Source: CAVWCQ01 sp963753545 (GTDB lineage Bacteria; Chloroflexota; Anaerolineae; Aggregatilineales; Aggregatilineaceae). Taken from it: 64,000 nt of DNA. Of the stretch, positions 18,012 through 26,912 are shown in pieces. Location of the stretch: the NCBI GenBank assembly GCA_963753545.1, contig CAVWCQ010000008.1, positions 992,001 through 1,056,000 on the forward strand, in the 5' to 3' direction. The number at the start of each line of letters is the position of its first letter. Position 1 is the stretch's first letter. The position numbers and the translations under genes are program-made. The notes under the pieces are model-generated. The model was not told the DNA's origin, did no database searches, and saw nothing but the letters and a program-made list of their open reading frames with translations.

Positions 18012-19187
18012 ATGAGCCGTCGCCGCACCGTGAAATTATTCAGCCGCCTGTTCGCCGTCCTGTGGGGTCTGGTGCTGGCCTGGCTGTTCCTCGAAATTGG
18101 CATGCGGGCGGGCTTCGACTATCTCCCGGCGTGGGTGCGCGGCGCGATCCAGAACGTGCGGGAAGTGCCCTGGAATGACGAGACGATTGTCCCGCCGCCG
18201 CCACTGATCCCCGATAACGATTACCAGCAAATCCTCAAGCCCGACCTGCACAACCGCACATTTTTCTTCGCGGATGGCAGCTTTCACCTGGACACGATCC
18301 GGCTGTGGGATGGGCGCGTTGGGATGCGGACGCGGCCCCCGGTCTGGCCTGTAGATATCGCGGCGGTTGGCGATTCGTTCACGGTCTGTTTCACGGAATT
18401 TGAGGACTGCTGGGTGGAGCGGCTGCACACGGATCAGGGGTGGAGCGTGATGGACCTGGGGCAGATCGCGACGGGGAGCCTGTCGCATCTGCGCATCCTG
18501 GAAACGTTCGGCAAGCCGCTGGAACCGAAAATCGTGCTGTGGCAGTGGTACAGCAACGACTTTAACGATGATTACGGGCTGGCGCTGTTACATGGCGATA
18601 CGGCGGCGCTGGATGACGGGATCACCCGCGCCGATTCCACGCCGGATTATGGGCGGCTGGCGGATTATTCGGCGGTATACCGGACGCTGCGGCAGTGGTG
18701 GACCGATCATCACAGCAGCCGAGGCGGCGAGGATGAACGGACGATCACGGTCAAGGGGCACGCGGTGCAGATCGGCGGCGCGTATACTTATTACAGTTCG
18801 CGGATGGGTCCGGTCAACCGCTACGGGTTCGAGCGCACGGTCGAGGCGCTGGACGAGGCCCAGCAGTTGGTGCGGGATCAGATGGGCGCGGAACTGGTGA
18901 TCGTGCTGATTCCTACGAAAGACGAAGTCTATGGCGCGGACGCGGCAGAGGCACTGGGGCAGGACTACCTCGATACGGTCAGTGAGGGCCGCTTGCGTCT
19001 GCTGGACGTCTGCGCGGAGCGGGGCTGGCGCTGTATCGATCCGCTGGCGACATTCCAGGCGGAAATCCAGGCGGGGCGGATGGTCTATTACCCACTCGAC
19101 TCGCATCTGAATCCCGATGGAAACCGGGTACTGGCCAGGGTGATCGAGGATTATCTGGTGGAGAATGGGCTGCTGACGGGGAAGTAG
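18012..19187 (+). CDS. SGNH/GDSL-hydrolase-like membrane-anchored protein
   Basis: 391 residues. An N-terminal transmembrane anchor (LFAVLWGLVLAWLFLEI) precedes AAVGDSFTVC (block I GDS), WQWYSNDFNDDY (block III-like Asn) and DSHLNPDGN (catalytic Asp-x-x-His). The ATG at 18012 has AAGGAG eight bases upstream. Family members are esterases or O-acyl-modifying enzymes of the envelope, often near glycosyltransferases. Here the next gene downstream is a (broken) GT-C glycosyltransferase, consistent with a role in cell-surface glycan decoration. The substrate is unknown. Confidence 0.8.
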   Translation: MSRRRTVKLFSRLFAVLWGLVLAWLFLEIGMRAGFDYLPAWVRGAIQNVREVPWNDETIVPPPPLIPDNDYQQILKPDLHNRTFFFADGSFHLDTIRLWDGRVGMRTRPPVWPVDIAAVGDSFTVCFTEFEDCWVERLHTDQGWSVMDLGQIATGSLSHLRILETFGKPLEPKIVLWQWYSNDFNDDYGLALLHGDTAALDDGITRADSTPDYGRLADYSAVYRTLRQWWTDHHSSRGGEDERTITVKGHAVQIGGAYTYYSSRMGPVNRYGFERTVEALDEAQQLVRDQMGAELVIVLIPTKDEVYGADAAEALGQDYLDTVSEGRLRLLDVCAERGWRCIDPLATFQAEIQAGRMVYYPLDSHLNPDGNRVLARVIEDYLVENGLLTGK

Positions 19188-19217
19188 AAGGAAAAACGCT
19201 ACGGGTTTGGGGGAAAA

Positions 19218-21022
19218 TTGGACGGTTCGAGACGATGGACGTTTGAACTGACCGCCTGGACGGGTCTGTGTGTAACCGTTGGGCTGATCTGCCTGATCTA
19301 CCTCTCGCTTGGATTGGCAGCCAGCAGCGGTCCGTCGGCAGGCGAAAGCGACGGGACCCTGCTCATGCCGCTTGATGACACGTACATCCATTTCCAATAT
19401 GCGCGGCAAATGGCGCACGGCGACTTTTACCGCTACAACCCCGGCGACGATCCAACCTCAGGCGCGACAAGCCTGCTTTATGTTCCCCTGCTGGCGGCGG
19501 GCTACCGGATCGGATTTACGGGGCTGTCGCTGGCCTATTGGGCGGTGGGGATCGGGGCGCTGGCGCTGCTGGCGAGCGGCTGGCTGATCTACCTGATGAT
19601 CCGGGACGCAGCGGCACGAACCTCTCTCCCACAATCTGCACGGCGGCTGATCGCCGTGACGATGATGCTGAGTTTCGCGATCAGCGGGCCGCTGGACTGG
19701 GCATCGTTGAGCGGGATGGAGACGGCGCTGTTTGTGTGCATGGTCCTGCTGGCGCTGTATGCGTATACGGTATTCCAAAAAAGGGCGCGGCAAGCAGCGC
19801 CCCTACAAGGCGATCAACAGTTTCGGCGGCAGTTTTTTATGTTACAGGGGCGGCGAGTCTGGCGGCGATGACCCGGCCCGAAGGCGCGTTGGTGGCGGGG
19901 CTGGTCGTGGCGGCGCTGCTCTGGCGGATGATCCGGTCCCGGCAGAGGCCGGGAATCCGGCAGTGGAGCGGCTGGATCGGGCTGCCCATCGCGGCGGCAT
20001 GTCTGCAACCCGCGATCAACTGGCTGCTGACCGGATCGGTTGCGGCCAGCGGATCGCAGGTGAAATCGCATTTTTATAACGAAACGATCCCGTTTGGCGA
20101 GCGGGTCCAGACGGTCTGGGAATTTTTCACGCGGATGTGGCGCGAACTGCTGACCGGGCACAGTCCGGTGACGGGCTGGTATGTGCCGCCGCTGATATCG
20201 GTGCTGGCGATTCTGGCGGTGGGCATCGCGGCGCGAACCAGTTTGCGAGGGAAAAGCTGGCGGGATCACGATATCGCGCCCGGTTTGCTGGCAGGTGGGT
20301 GGATGCTGGCGCTGACCGCTGCCGCCTCGACGCTGGATACCGGATTCTGGCAGTTCAAACGCTACCAGATGCCCGTCATGGCGCTGATGTTCCCGCTGGC
20401 TGGGTGGGCGCTGATCGCTATCGCAAACAGGCAAGTCTGGGCGGCGCGGCTGCTGGTGATCGGGGTGGGGCTGCTGTCGTTACCGGGCGTTCCTGACTAC
20501 GCGGGGCGCTATTATGAAAATATCGTCGTGACGCGAGACCAGCAGATCGCCATGGCCCGCTGGATTCACGCGAACGTGCCTGCCGATGCGCGGATCGCTG
20601 TGCATGACGTGGGCGCGGTGGCCTATGTGGGGGATCGTGCCACGTATGATGTGGTTGGATTGACGACGGAGGGCGTGGGTCCGGCATGGCGGCAGGGACC
20701 GGGCACCTTTTACGATACGATGGCGCACCATGCGCAGCGCCCGGACTACATGGCGATTTATCCCGACTTTCACGGGATGCCGTTTCTGATCCAGGCGGGA
20801 GTGTTTGGCGACGAATTGCAGCGGTTTTCGGTCACGCTGCCGCATTATACGGCATCGGCAGCGGCGGGCGTGCAGGTGGTATCGCGCTTCAATTGGCCCG
20901 CGCCAGACGCGGAACCGGATTTACCGCGCCAGCCGAATCCGCAGATCGATCTGAGCACGTTTACGCTGGTCGGCACGCTGGATGTGGCGGACCTGTGCGA
21001 GCGAAAAACAGGTCGATTATGA
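19218..21022 (+). pseudogene. GT-C family glycosyltransferase (ArnT/PMT-like), frame broken at an inserted palindrome
   Basis: The first part has a membrane helix, then LMPLDDTYIHFQYARQMAHG (the GT-C first-loop Asp-Asp with early aromatic pattern) and several more helices. At 19783-19806 an R3 palindrome (GGGCGCGGCAAGCAGCGCCCC) lies in the coding sequence, translated as KRARQAAP, and the frame is lost. The original frame resumes at STVSAAVFYVTGAASLAAMTRPEG and continues through eight or so helices to VVTRDQQIAMARWIHANVPA, a typical GT-C C-terminal part, stopping at 21022. Donor and acceptor are unknown, and polyprenyl-linked sugar to protein or lipid is typical. Confidence 0.75.
19783..19806 (-). 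repeat. Palindromic repeat R3 inside the GT-C gene
   Basis: The same palindrome as at 2967, 15435 and 51518, in reverse orientation (GGGCGCGGCAAGCAGCGCCCC), preceded by an A-run. All other copies are between genes. Here it interrupts an otherwise collinear open reading frame. Confidence 0.8.
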
Positions 21023-21061
21023 GTGGTGGAATCGCACCACGTTCGACGGGGTTCGTGAGCG

Positions 21062-22042
21062 ATGTGCGGCGGCTGCCCTACGCGGCATGCAGTCCATGGC
21101 GATGCCTCGGACTGCACGGCGGTGGACGGCGGGCGGATTCTGAATGGTGGCGAACGATTCACGCTGCCAGCTATCCAGCCGGCGCAGAGCTATCTGATCG
21201 TGCTGCGGGTGCATGCGGCTTCCCCGGCGCGGCTGACGATTGGCTGTAATGAGACGATGGATACGGTGGTGATTCCGGATATTCCGGGGAACTGGGTGGA
21301 GATTGCCTTCGCGATCCCGGCGGGCATGCTGAATCCCGATCATCCGCGCCTGTGCATCACGGCGGATCGGGGCAATCTCTACACGTCGTATCGCACCTGG
21401 ATTTACGCGGGTTCCTGGCCTGCGATCAGCACGGCGCAGGAAGCCCAGGCGCGATTTGTTGAGCCAGACGGGACGGCGAAGGTGAGTCTGGCGGATGTGA
21501 CATTCGAGCAGGCGGCGGGAGCACTGGCGCTGCACTTCACCTGGGACTCGGATGGCAGTCTGACGCGGGACGGCAAACTATTTGTCCACCTGTACGCCGA
21601 TCCCGACCAGCCGCCTGTGGCCCAGATCGACGTGCGGCCCGGCGCGGGGGTGCTGCCCCCGGCGAACTGGCTGGCAGGCATGTGGAGCGAGACGATATCG
21701 CTGCCTCTAGACGGATTAGCGCCGGGCACGTACCAGTTGGCAGTGGGGCTGTATGATCCAGTATCGTCGCTGCGGTACACGATTACGGACAGCAGCGCGA
21801 CGGATGGGTCCGGGCGGCTGTTTTTGGGGGAGATCAGGGTGGATAAGTCCTCATCCCCGACCACCTCACCCCGGCTGAACGCACCTCACCCCGGCTCAGC
21901 AAAAGCGGCTGAACTCCCCTCTCCAGACTGCAGCTGGAGAGGGGAGAAGAGTGGCAAGTGTGGTTATATTTTGCGGCAGACGAGATCGCCGGTGCCGATA
22001 GGTACGATCAGGGCATCGACGCGGGGATCAGCGAATACGTGA
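21062..22042 (+). pseudogene. C-terminal extracytoplasmic part of the GT-C glycosyltransferase, out of frame and extended by a repeat
   Basis: This frame carries beta-rich sequence (GGRILNGGERFTLPAIQPAQ, LALHFTWDSDGSLTRDGKLF, PLDGLAPGTYQLAVGLYDP) seen as C-terminal domains of large GT-C proteins. Between 21009 and 21060 an intermediate frame reads QVDYEWWNRTTFDGVRE, so at least two single-base breaks lie here. After about 21850 (GEIRVDK) the frame runs into the R4 repeat and then antisense through the O-methyltransferase, so the real protein end is probably near 21850-21870. Confidence 0.6.
21867..21950. repeat. Repeat R4 (CCTCACCCCGGCT... / CCCCTCTCCAG...CTGGAGAGGGG)
   Basis: The stretch contains ACCTCACCCCGGCT twice and then the hairpin CCCCTCTCCAGACTG-CAG-CTGGAGAGGGG. 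Members occur at 57742-57815, 59732-59800, 60580-60690 and in pieces near 15490, 44810 and 61730. Here it lies at the junction of two convergent genes and may act as a bidirectional terminator. Confidence 0.65.
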
Positions 22043-22554
22043 TCCAAAAACGGCTGAAGCGGCTCCTGGTGGCTGATGGCATTATCCGCGATCAACAGCC
22101 CGCCGCTGACGAGATTGGGCACGATGGCGGCATAACAATCCGCGTAGACGTCTTTTTCCGCGTCGAGAAAGGCGAAGGCGATCTGCTGCTGAGTAGATAA
22201 ATACTGGCGTGCGTCGCCTTCGACCAGGGTGATCACGTCTTCCACGCCCGCCAGTTTGAATGTTTCCCGCGCAAGGACAATTTTCTCCGGATTCAGATCG
22301 AAGGTCGTGATCCTGGCTCCGACGGCTCGTGCGGCAAGGGCCAACCAAAGAGTCGAATAACCTGCGCTCGTGCCGACTTCGACCCACATTCCGGCGGGCG
22401 CGCTGGCAGCTAACAGGGCGAGAAACTGCCCGGTTTCGGGCGGAATCTGGCGCAGGCGCTTGAAGTGGGGCGTGCCATCGTGGCGATCCTGGGCGTCAAT
22501 CGCTTCGAGGGCGTGCATGCGATCCAGGACGGTTGAGGGGATGGAATGGAACAA
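21964..22554 (-). CDS. Class I SAM-dependent O-methyltransferase
   Basis: It begins LFHSIPSTVLDRMHALEAID with a TTG at 22554, seven bases after GGAGG, and is about 196 residues long. A Rossmann core with WVEVGTSAGYSTLWLALAAR (motif I), ITTFDLNPEKI, VEGDARQYL and FAFLDAEKDVYADCY places it with the Methyltransf_3/24 catechol- or caffeoyl-CoA-type O-methyltransferases. 'LDAEKD' is the expected metal/acceptor loop. It stands alone downstream of a minus-strand hypothetical gene with an R1 repeat between, and its acceptor is unknown. Confidence 0.88.
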   Translation of the reverse strand: MFHSIPSTVLDRMHALEAIDAQDRHDGTPHFKRLRQIPPETGQFLALLAASAPAGMWVEVGTSAGYSTLWLALAARAVGARITTFDLNPEKIVLARETFKLAGVEDVITLVEGDARQYLSTQQQIAFAFLDAEKDVYADCYAAIVPNLVSGGLLIADNAISHQEPLQPFLDHVFADPRVDALIVPIGTGDLVCRKI

Positions 22555-22589
22555 GATGGGCCTCCAGTGATTAAAAATGAAAAGCAAGG

Positions 22590-22625
22590 TTCACCGCGGA
22601 GAACGCGGAGAGCGCAAAGAAAAGC
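22590..22625 (+). repeat. Repeat R1, copy between two minus-strand genes
   Basis: Starts TTCACCGCGGAGAACG and ends GCAAAGAAAAGC. It is followed by a GTAGGG...CCCTAC palindrome (22648-22674), which may end the upstream transcript. Confidence 0.75.
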
Positions 22626-22674
22626 AGAGGAAAGCAAAGTAAAAGGGTAGGGTGGCTAACGCTCGGCCCTACCT

Positions 22675-23271
22675 CTACGATTCGGTGGGCGTTATGGGAG
22701 GCGGGGAGACACGCTGGCCATTGACGCGGCGCGAGAGGCGGTTGCGCCAGTGGGCCTTGTTGATCTTGCGCCACATGCCTTTATAGTCGGCTTTGTCCAG
22801 GCTCGGATCAAATTCCCCGGTGAGGAGCAGATGGACAAAGGCGGGCATATACCATTCCTGCTCCTCCTCCAGAAAACGCTGGATGAATGGGCTGTTCATG
22901 CCGATCCATGACATATACTGTATCCAGCCGATGCGCTGGTAGACGGGCATCAGGTCGAACTGGGTATAGGCACATTCAAAGAAGTCGAGCAGATATTCCA
23001 CCGCCGAGAGCAGGCGCTGGTAATCGCGCGTATCTTCGAAGACCTCGCCCGGATCCTGCCCATCGTAAATATAGGGGCGCATGTCCGGGTTCTCGAAGAA
23101 GAAGCGGTCGACATCGAGCATCATCTCATAAATCCGGTAGTCGGTTTCGCGGTCTACCACATGCCGCGCCCGCCGAATTTCAAACAGGGCAAACAGAATA
23201 CCGAGCAGGCTAAAGAGTGAGCCAATCCCGCCCAGAAACGATCCGAGTGCTCCGAGTTGGTCCATGTTCAT
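22675..23271 (-). CDS. Hypothetical protein with one N-terminal membrane helix
   Basis: 198 residues from ATG 23271 (MNMDQLGALGSFLGGIGSLF). One strong transmembrane helix (about residues 10-30) is followed by a soluble domain with paired acidic/aromatic segments (DYRIYEMMLDVDRFFFENPDMRPYIYDGQD). This resembles uncharacterised membrane-tethered proteins that carry one helix and a helical cytoplasmic domain, and I cannot name a family. It starts 7 bases after the stop of the upstream GNAT gene, so the two are very likely co-transcribed. Confidence 0.7.
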   Translation of the reverse strand: MNMDQLGALGSFLGGIGSLFSLLGILFALFEIRRARHVVDRETDYRIYEMMLDVDRFFFENPDMRPYIYDGQDPGEVFEDTRDYQRLLSAVEYLLDFFECAYTQFDLMPVYQRIGWIQYMSWIGMNSPFIQRFLEEEQEWYMPAFVHLLLTGEFDPSLDKADYKGMWRKINKAHWRNRLSRRVNGQRVSPPPITPTES

Positions 23272-23278
23272 GGTCGAT

Positions 23279-23941
23279 TTATTCTCCGGCTGCGTTGATT
23301 TCGGCAATCATCTGGTCGGCCAGCCACTGTGTATCCTGGTAGACCAGGGCGTAGATATCATGGATCCAGGCGGTCACGTCGGCGCGTTCCAGCGGTGTGG
23401 CGCGGTGGGGGAGAGAGAGCCACATCAGGCGCAGGGGGATCGTACCTTCGCCCTTCTCAAAATCGAACATGCGATAATTGAGGGCTGCCGTCACGATCTG
23501 CGCGCCAAGCCGTTCATAAAACCGGATGCGGCGCTGGTGGATTTCCTTGGAATCGGTCGTTTCGGGCGCTTCGACTTCCCATACCAGCGCATCGACATCG
23601 AGACGCCGCGTCATCTGATCGACCATATAGTTGAAGAAGCGGCTGCCGGTCCCCTGGCTGCGGGTTTTTTCATCCAGCGCGAAATAGACGAGATACATGG
23701 TGGGCGTACTGGGCAGGCGGAGCAGCGTGGCGAACCCGGTGATCGTCCGGTCCGGGCCGTTGGCGGCATTATCGGCGACCTCACGGACGACGAGGAGGGT
23801 GATCGATTCGTCGCGCGCGCCGTTGACCAGATCGACAAACGGCTTCTGGTGGATGAGCGGAAAACTCGCCTCGTAGATGCGGCGAATCTGGTCAAATTCC
23901 TGTTCGGTTGGGGTGGTGAGCAGTTCAAATGTCGTGGTCAC
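23279..23941 (-). CDS. GNAT-family N-acetyltransferase
   Basis: 220 residues with a GTG start five bases after GGAGG. TPTMYLVYFALDEKTRSQGTGSRFFNYM contains the acetyl-CoA pyrophosphate loop (R-S-Q-G-T-G). FYERLGAQIV is the usual C-terminal beta-bulge motif. An N-terminal FELLTTPTEQEFDQIRRIYEASF segment matches the amine-substrate side. It is transcribed with the downstream membrane protein and is divergent from the TIR gene (82 bases between start codons). The substrate is unknown. Confidence 0.88.
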   Translation of the reverse strand: MTTTFELLTTPTEQEFDQIRRIYEASFPLIHQKPFVDLVNGARDESITLLVVREVADNAANGPDRTITGFATLLRLPSTPTMYLVYFALDEKTRSQGTGSRFFNYMVDQMTRRLDVDALVWEVEAPETTDSKEIHQRRIRFYERLGAQIVTAALNYRMFDFEKGEGTIPLRLMWLSLPHRATPLERADVTAWIHDIYALVYQDTQWLADQMIAEINAAGE

Positions 23942-24023
23942 ACGGCCTCCACTGGTTGCTTACCGGGCAGGTGCTTAATGATAATGTGTGATGAGGATCA
24001 ACACAACGGATGATGGAGTGCAA

Positions 24024-24455
24024 ATGCGACAACCGTATCTTTATATTAGCTACGATGCCGGGGATGGCGACTTCGCACGCAAGCTCCGGCAACTGCTGGA
24101 AAAAGCGCGTTTCAACGTGTGGATGGATGCCGAGGCGAATCCCAGCGAGGAATGGCTGACGCTGATCGAAGGGCAGATTGAAACCTGCACGGTATTTCTG
24201 GTGGTGCTGTCACCTGCGGCGCGCCAATCGGAGTGGGTGGCGGAGGAACTTAACCTGGTGGAGGAGTATGGCAAGCCGATCATCGCGGTGCTGCGCAACG
24301 GCGACCCCTGGGCGCGGCTGGTGAACATTCCGATGGTGGATATGCGGGGCAGGCGCGGCAACCGTTTGCCTGCGTCGTTGAACGAACAACTCTGCCAGCA
24401 CTTCGACTGCCCGGATGATCAGCGGAATGGGCGCCCCTGGTGGCGGTGGTGGTGA
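24024..24455 (+). CDS. Stand-alone TIR-domain protein
   Basis: 143 residues, nearly all one TIR domain: YLYISYDAGDGDFARKLRQL (box 1), FNVWMDAEANPSEEWLTLI, FLVVLSPAARQSEWVAEELN and KPIIAVL. The Glu of WVAEEL (residue 75) is at the position of the catalytic glutamate of NADase TIRs such as SARM1 (WVHKE). ATG 24024 has GGAG upstream, and an in-frame ATG at 23988 is less likely. Bacterial TIRs often act in antiphage defence by cleaving NAD+. Here no sensor or effector partner (Thoeris ThsA, STING, prokaryotic Ago) is adjacent. It ends in a Trp/Arg-rich tail. Confidence 0.85.
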   Translation: MRQPYLYISYDAGDGDFARKLRQLLEKARFNVWMDAEANPSEEWLTLIEGQIETCTVFLVVLSPAARQSEWVAEELNLVEEYGKPIIAVLRNGDPWARLVNIPMVDMRGRRGNRLPASLNEQLCQHFDCPDDQRNGRPWWRWW

Positions 24456-24516
24456 ACCTCGCCCCCTCAAAAAGAACGGCTTAAATCGTTAGGCTACAGT
24501 CGCCGTGCGGGTTGTT

Positions 24517-25493
24517 TCACAACTCCCGCGCGTCGACGTAGATGGGGCCGTCCTGCCATTCGGGGGTCCAGCCGGACTTGAGCGACCTAAAGACCATCCA
24601 ATAATCCAACTGCTGGTAGGCTTCGGAAACAAAAACGTGGGCACGCGATCCATGCGGTCCAGGATCATGGTCAGTTTGTTCACGTTTTCGGCAACGGCGA
24701 CATCGCGCAGGGTATCAAAGACGGATTGCAGCAACTGCGGGGTGTGGATGCCTACTTCGTCAAAGAGACGGTAGGTTTTGTTGCCCCGCGTCTGCATCTC
24801 TTCCTCGGTGGGAAAGGGCAGGTGCGCAGGCCACTGCTGGAAAACATGACTCTGGTCGAAGAGGCTCATCCCGGCGAAGCGCGCCGCGCCCATATCCACC
24901 GACCAGCGCTGGAAGCCAAAATTCTTCACCCGTTCCGCCACATCGGGCACATAAAGATCGCGGGAGCTGTGTACGGCATCGATCAGATCATGCTCCGCAA
25001 CGTGATCGTCATAGTGGCGCGGCATCCAGTCGGGAAAGTCGAGCATCGGGAAAGGCTGGAAGGTCAGGTAGAGCAGTTGGCGCAACCGCTGGTAGCCGAG
25101 CTTTTCAAAGAGGCGCAGTGAACCCACATTGGAAGCGACGATGTGCCCGTACGCGCCGTCAATGTCACGTTCCAGGAGATAATCCTCCATCGCCTCGACC
25201 AGCGCCTGCCCGATACCGCGCCGCCGGACTGCCGGATGGGTGCGGATATCGAAGATATAACCAAGCGAGACCGGACAGCCGCCGATCTGTGTCCGTTTGA
25301 CGCAAACCGCACCCGTCCCAATGATCACGCTGTTTTCTTCAGCGACCAGCAGTTGATGATCGGAAAAGATCATGGCGCGATCAATAAAACGCCGCCGGTA
25401 GTGGACAAATGGCTCCTGTAACCCACGCGGGCACAGGCGCTCCAATTCCATCAGAGCAGGATCATCTTCGGGGTGGTAGTAACGAATAAACAT
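24517..25493 (-). CDS. GNAT-family N-acetyltransferase with long C-terminal extension (one-base deletion near 24632)
   Basis: Residues 1-150 form a GNAT domain: LGYIFDIRTHPAVRRRGIGQ (acetyl-CoA loop), then GHIVASNVGSLRLFEKLGYQ. A second, uncharacterised half of about 170 residues follows. At a run of five A on the plus strand (24631-24635) the frame is lost. With one more base it reads TFFVSEAYQQLDYWMVFRSL and ends at TGA 24517, which looks natural. In the raw frame the end is a Ser/Thr/Arg-rich artefact. It is convergent with the TIR gene, and the substrate is unknown. Confidence 0.82.
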
Positions 25494-25831
25494 ATAACGG
25501 CTTGATCGTAGCTTAATCCAAAGTCAATCTTCTGTATAATCGTACTCTAGGGATGGCACTTCAAGCAATTCGCCAAATGTCCCAATTTCCATATAATAAT
25601 GATTGGGGTACTAAAGGGATCGATCCTTACAGATCGAGACTTGACAACTGGCGCATAACAACGCATAGTACGGGTACACACGCTGAGTTGGTTGAACCAG
25701 TGGCACAATGACTATTTTGGCGTATACTGGGACCAGTGGATCGCCGTTCCTTCTGCCGTGCGGCGCACCCCCTGACCCGGCATCCACCAGCAATGGTCAG
25801 GCACATCTCATCGATTGGAGGATCAGGCACA
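25494..25831 (+). promoter_or_regulatory. Upstream region of the V4R-like gene with a candidate sigma70-type promoter
   Basis: TTGACA at 25641-25646 is followed after 17 bases by CATAGT (25664-25669), a plausible -35/-10 pair reading toward the gene at 25832. The rest of this A+T-richer gap shows no gene. Confidence 0.4.
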
Positions 25832-26461
25832 ATGCCACCAGAAAAAAGCGGTTTTTATTATCCTAACAAATTTGCCCGCATTACGATTGAAGCGCTTGAA
25901 GAAGTGATGGGGAAGAATGGTTTAAACGCAATTCTTCACCTTGCGGGTTTGTCCGATCTCATTAATAACTATCCACCTGATAATCTCGAAAAGGAATTTG
26001 ATTTCGCCTACTTTACTGCCCTTTGTACGGCGCTGGAAGAGATGTATGGGCCGCGTGGTGGCCGCGGTCTGGCATTACGCGCGGGCAGGGCGACCTTTGC
26101 CGACGCGCTGCGCGGTTTTGGCGCGCTGGCTGGGGTAGGCGACCTCGCCTTTAAGGTGCTGCCGCTGGCGGCCAAGCTGAAGATCGGCCTGCCCGCGATG
26201 GCGAACATCTTCACCCAATTCTCCGATCAGATATCCAACGTGATTGAAGAGGGTGACAAGTACATCTACACATTGGAGCGCTGCCCGATGTGCTGGAATC
26301 GAAAGGCAGATCGCCCGGTGTGTTATGTAGGGCAGGGTCTGCTGCAAGAAGGCTTGCGCTGGGTTTCGGGCGGCCATGAATTTAAGGTCGATATCATGAA
26401 CTGCATCGCCAAGGGTGATGATATCGGGCGATACGTGGTTTATAAGGAACCCATTGACTAG
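25832..26461 (+). CDS. V4R (4-vinyl reductase-like) domain protein
   Basis: 209 residues from ATG 25832, ten bases after GGAGG. The N-terminus (FARITIEALEEVMGKNGLNAILHLAGL) is helical. The C-terminal part has RCPMCWNRKADRPVCYVGQGLLQEGLRWV followed by FKVDIMNCIAKGDDIGRYVV. The conserved Cys, Gly and 'C.A.GD' pattern matches V4R domains, which bind small hydrophobic ligands or tetrapyrroles. Such stand-alone proteins are common in Chloroflexota, and their ligand is unknown. Two to three extra cysteines (CPMC) could bind metal. A terminator hairpin follows at 26501. Confidence 0.75.
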   Translation: MPPEKSGFYYPNKFARITIEALEEVMGKNGLNAILHLAGLSDLINNYPPDNLEKEFDFAYFTALCTALEEMYGPRGGRGLALRAGRATFADALRGFGALAGVGDLAFKVLPLAAKLKIGLPAMANIFTQFSDQISNVIEEGDKYIYTLERCPMCWNRKADRPVCYVGQGLLQEGLRWVSGGHEFKVDIMNCIAKGDDIGRYVVYKEPID

Positions 26462-26500
26462 GTAGCGCCGCGCACGCAGTCATCGAAGAACACATTACTC

Positions 26501-26531
26501 GCCCCCGTAAAGCCGGGGGCTTGCCTTGTTT
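26501..26531 (+). terminator. Rho-independent terminator after the V4R gene
   Basis: A 7-bp stem (GCCCCCG / CGGGGGC, loop TAAAGC) is followed by TTGCCTTGTTT, 40 bases past the stop codon. Confidence 0.7.
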
Positions 26532-26659
26532 GGGCAGAGATGAATGCGAAAAAGCAAGACAAAAAATTTACCGCGGAGAGGGAAGGAGAAAAAGAAAAAC
26601 AGGAAACACCCCCGCGCAGCAACAGGATGAAAATGGCGTGCTACGTCGCCGCCGGATTG

Positions 26660-26775
26660 CCGAGGGTTAAAACCCGTAGGCTATGAGAGCAAAAAGTCCT
26701 AAAGGGACTCTTTGCAGCCCCTTTAGCGGGCTTACAGGTTTCTCTCATAGACCCAGGTTTGAACCTGGGGCGCAG
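26660..26775. repeat. Repeat R5 (hairpin-rich intergenic element)
   Basis: The element has nested inverted repeats: GGGTTAAAACCC, CTATGAGAG...CTCTCATAG, AAAGTCC/GGACTCTTT, AGCCCCTTTAGCGGGCT, CCAGGTTTGAACCTGG. It could fold into a long cruciform-like RNA/DNA structure. A shorter relative is at 15160-15260. The surrounding gap (26532-26912) contains an R1-like start (26568) and nothing coding. Confidence 0.65.
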
Positions 26776-26912
26776 ACACCGCACAGCGCTATTTCCTGAA
26801 AGCAGGCTCACGGCGCGTTCTGTCGGTGTAGGTTGAAAACGCTCCGACTAGAAAAGAAAAAGTCCACGAAAGGGACTTTATCGGGCTTACGCATCCGTCT
26901 CAACGAACGGAC

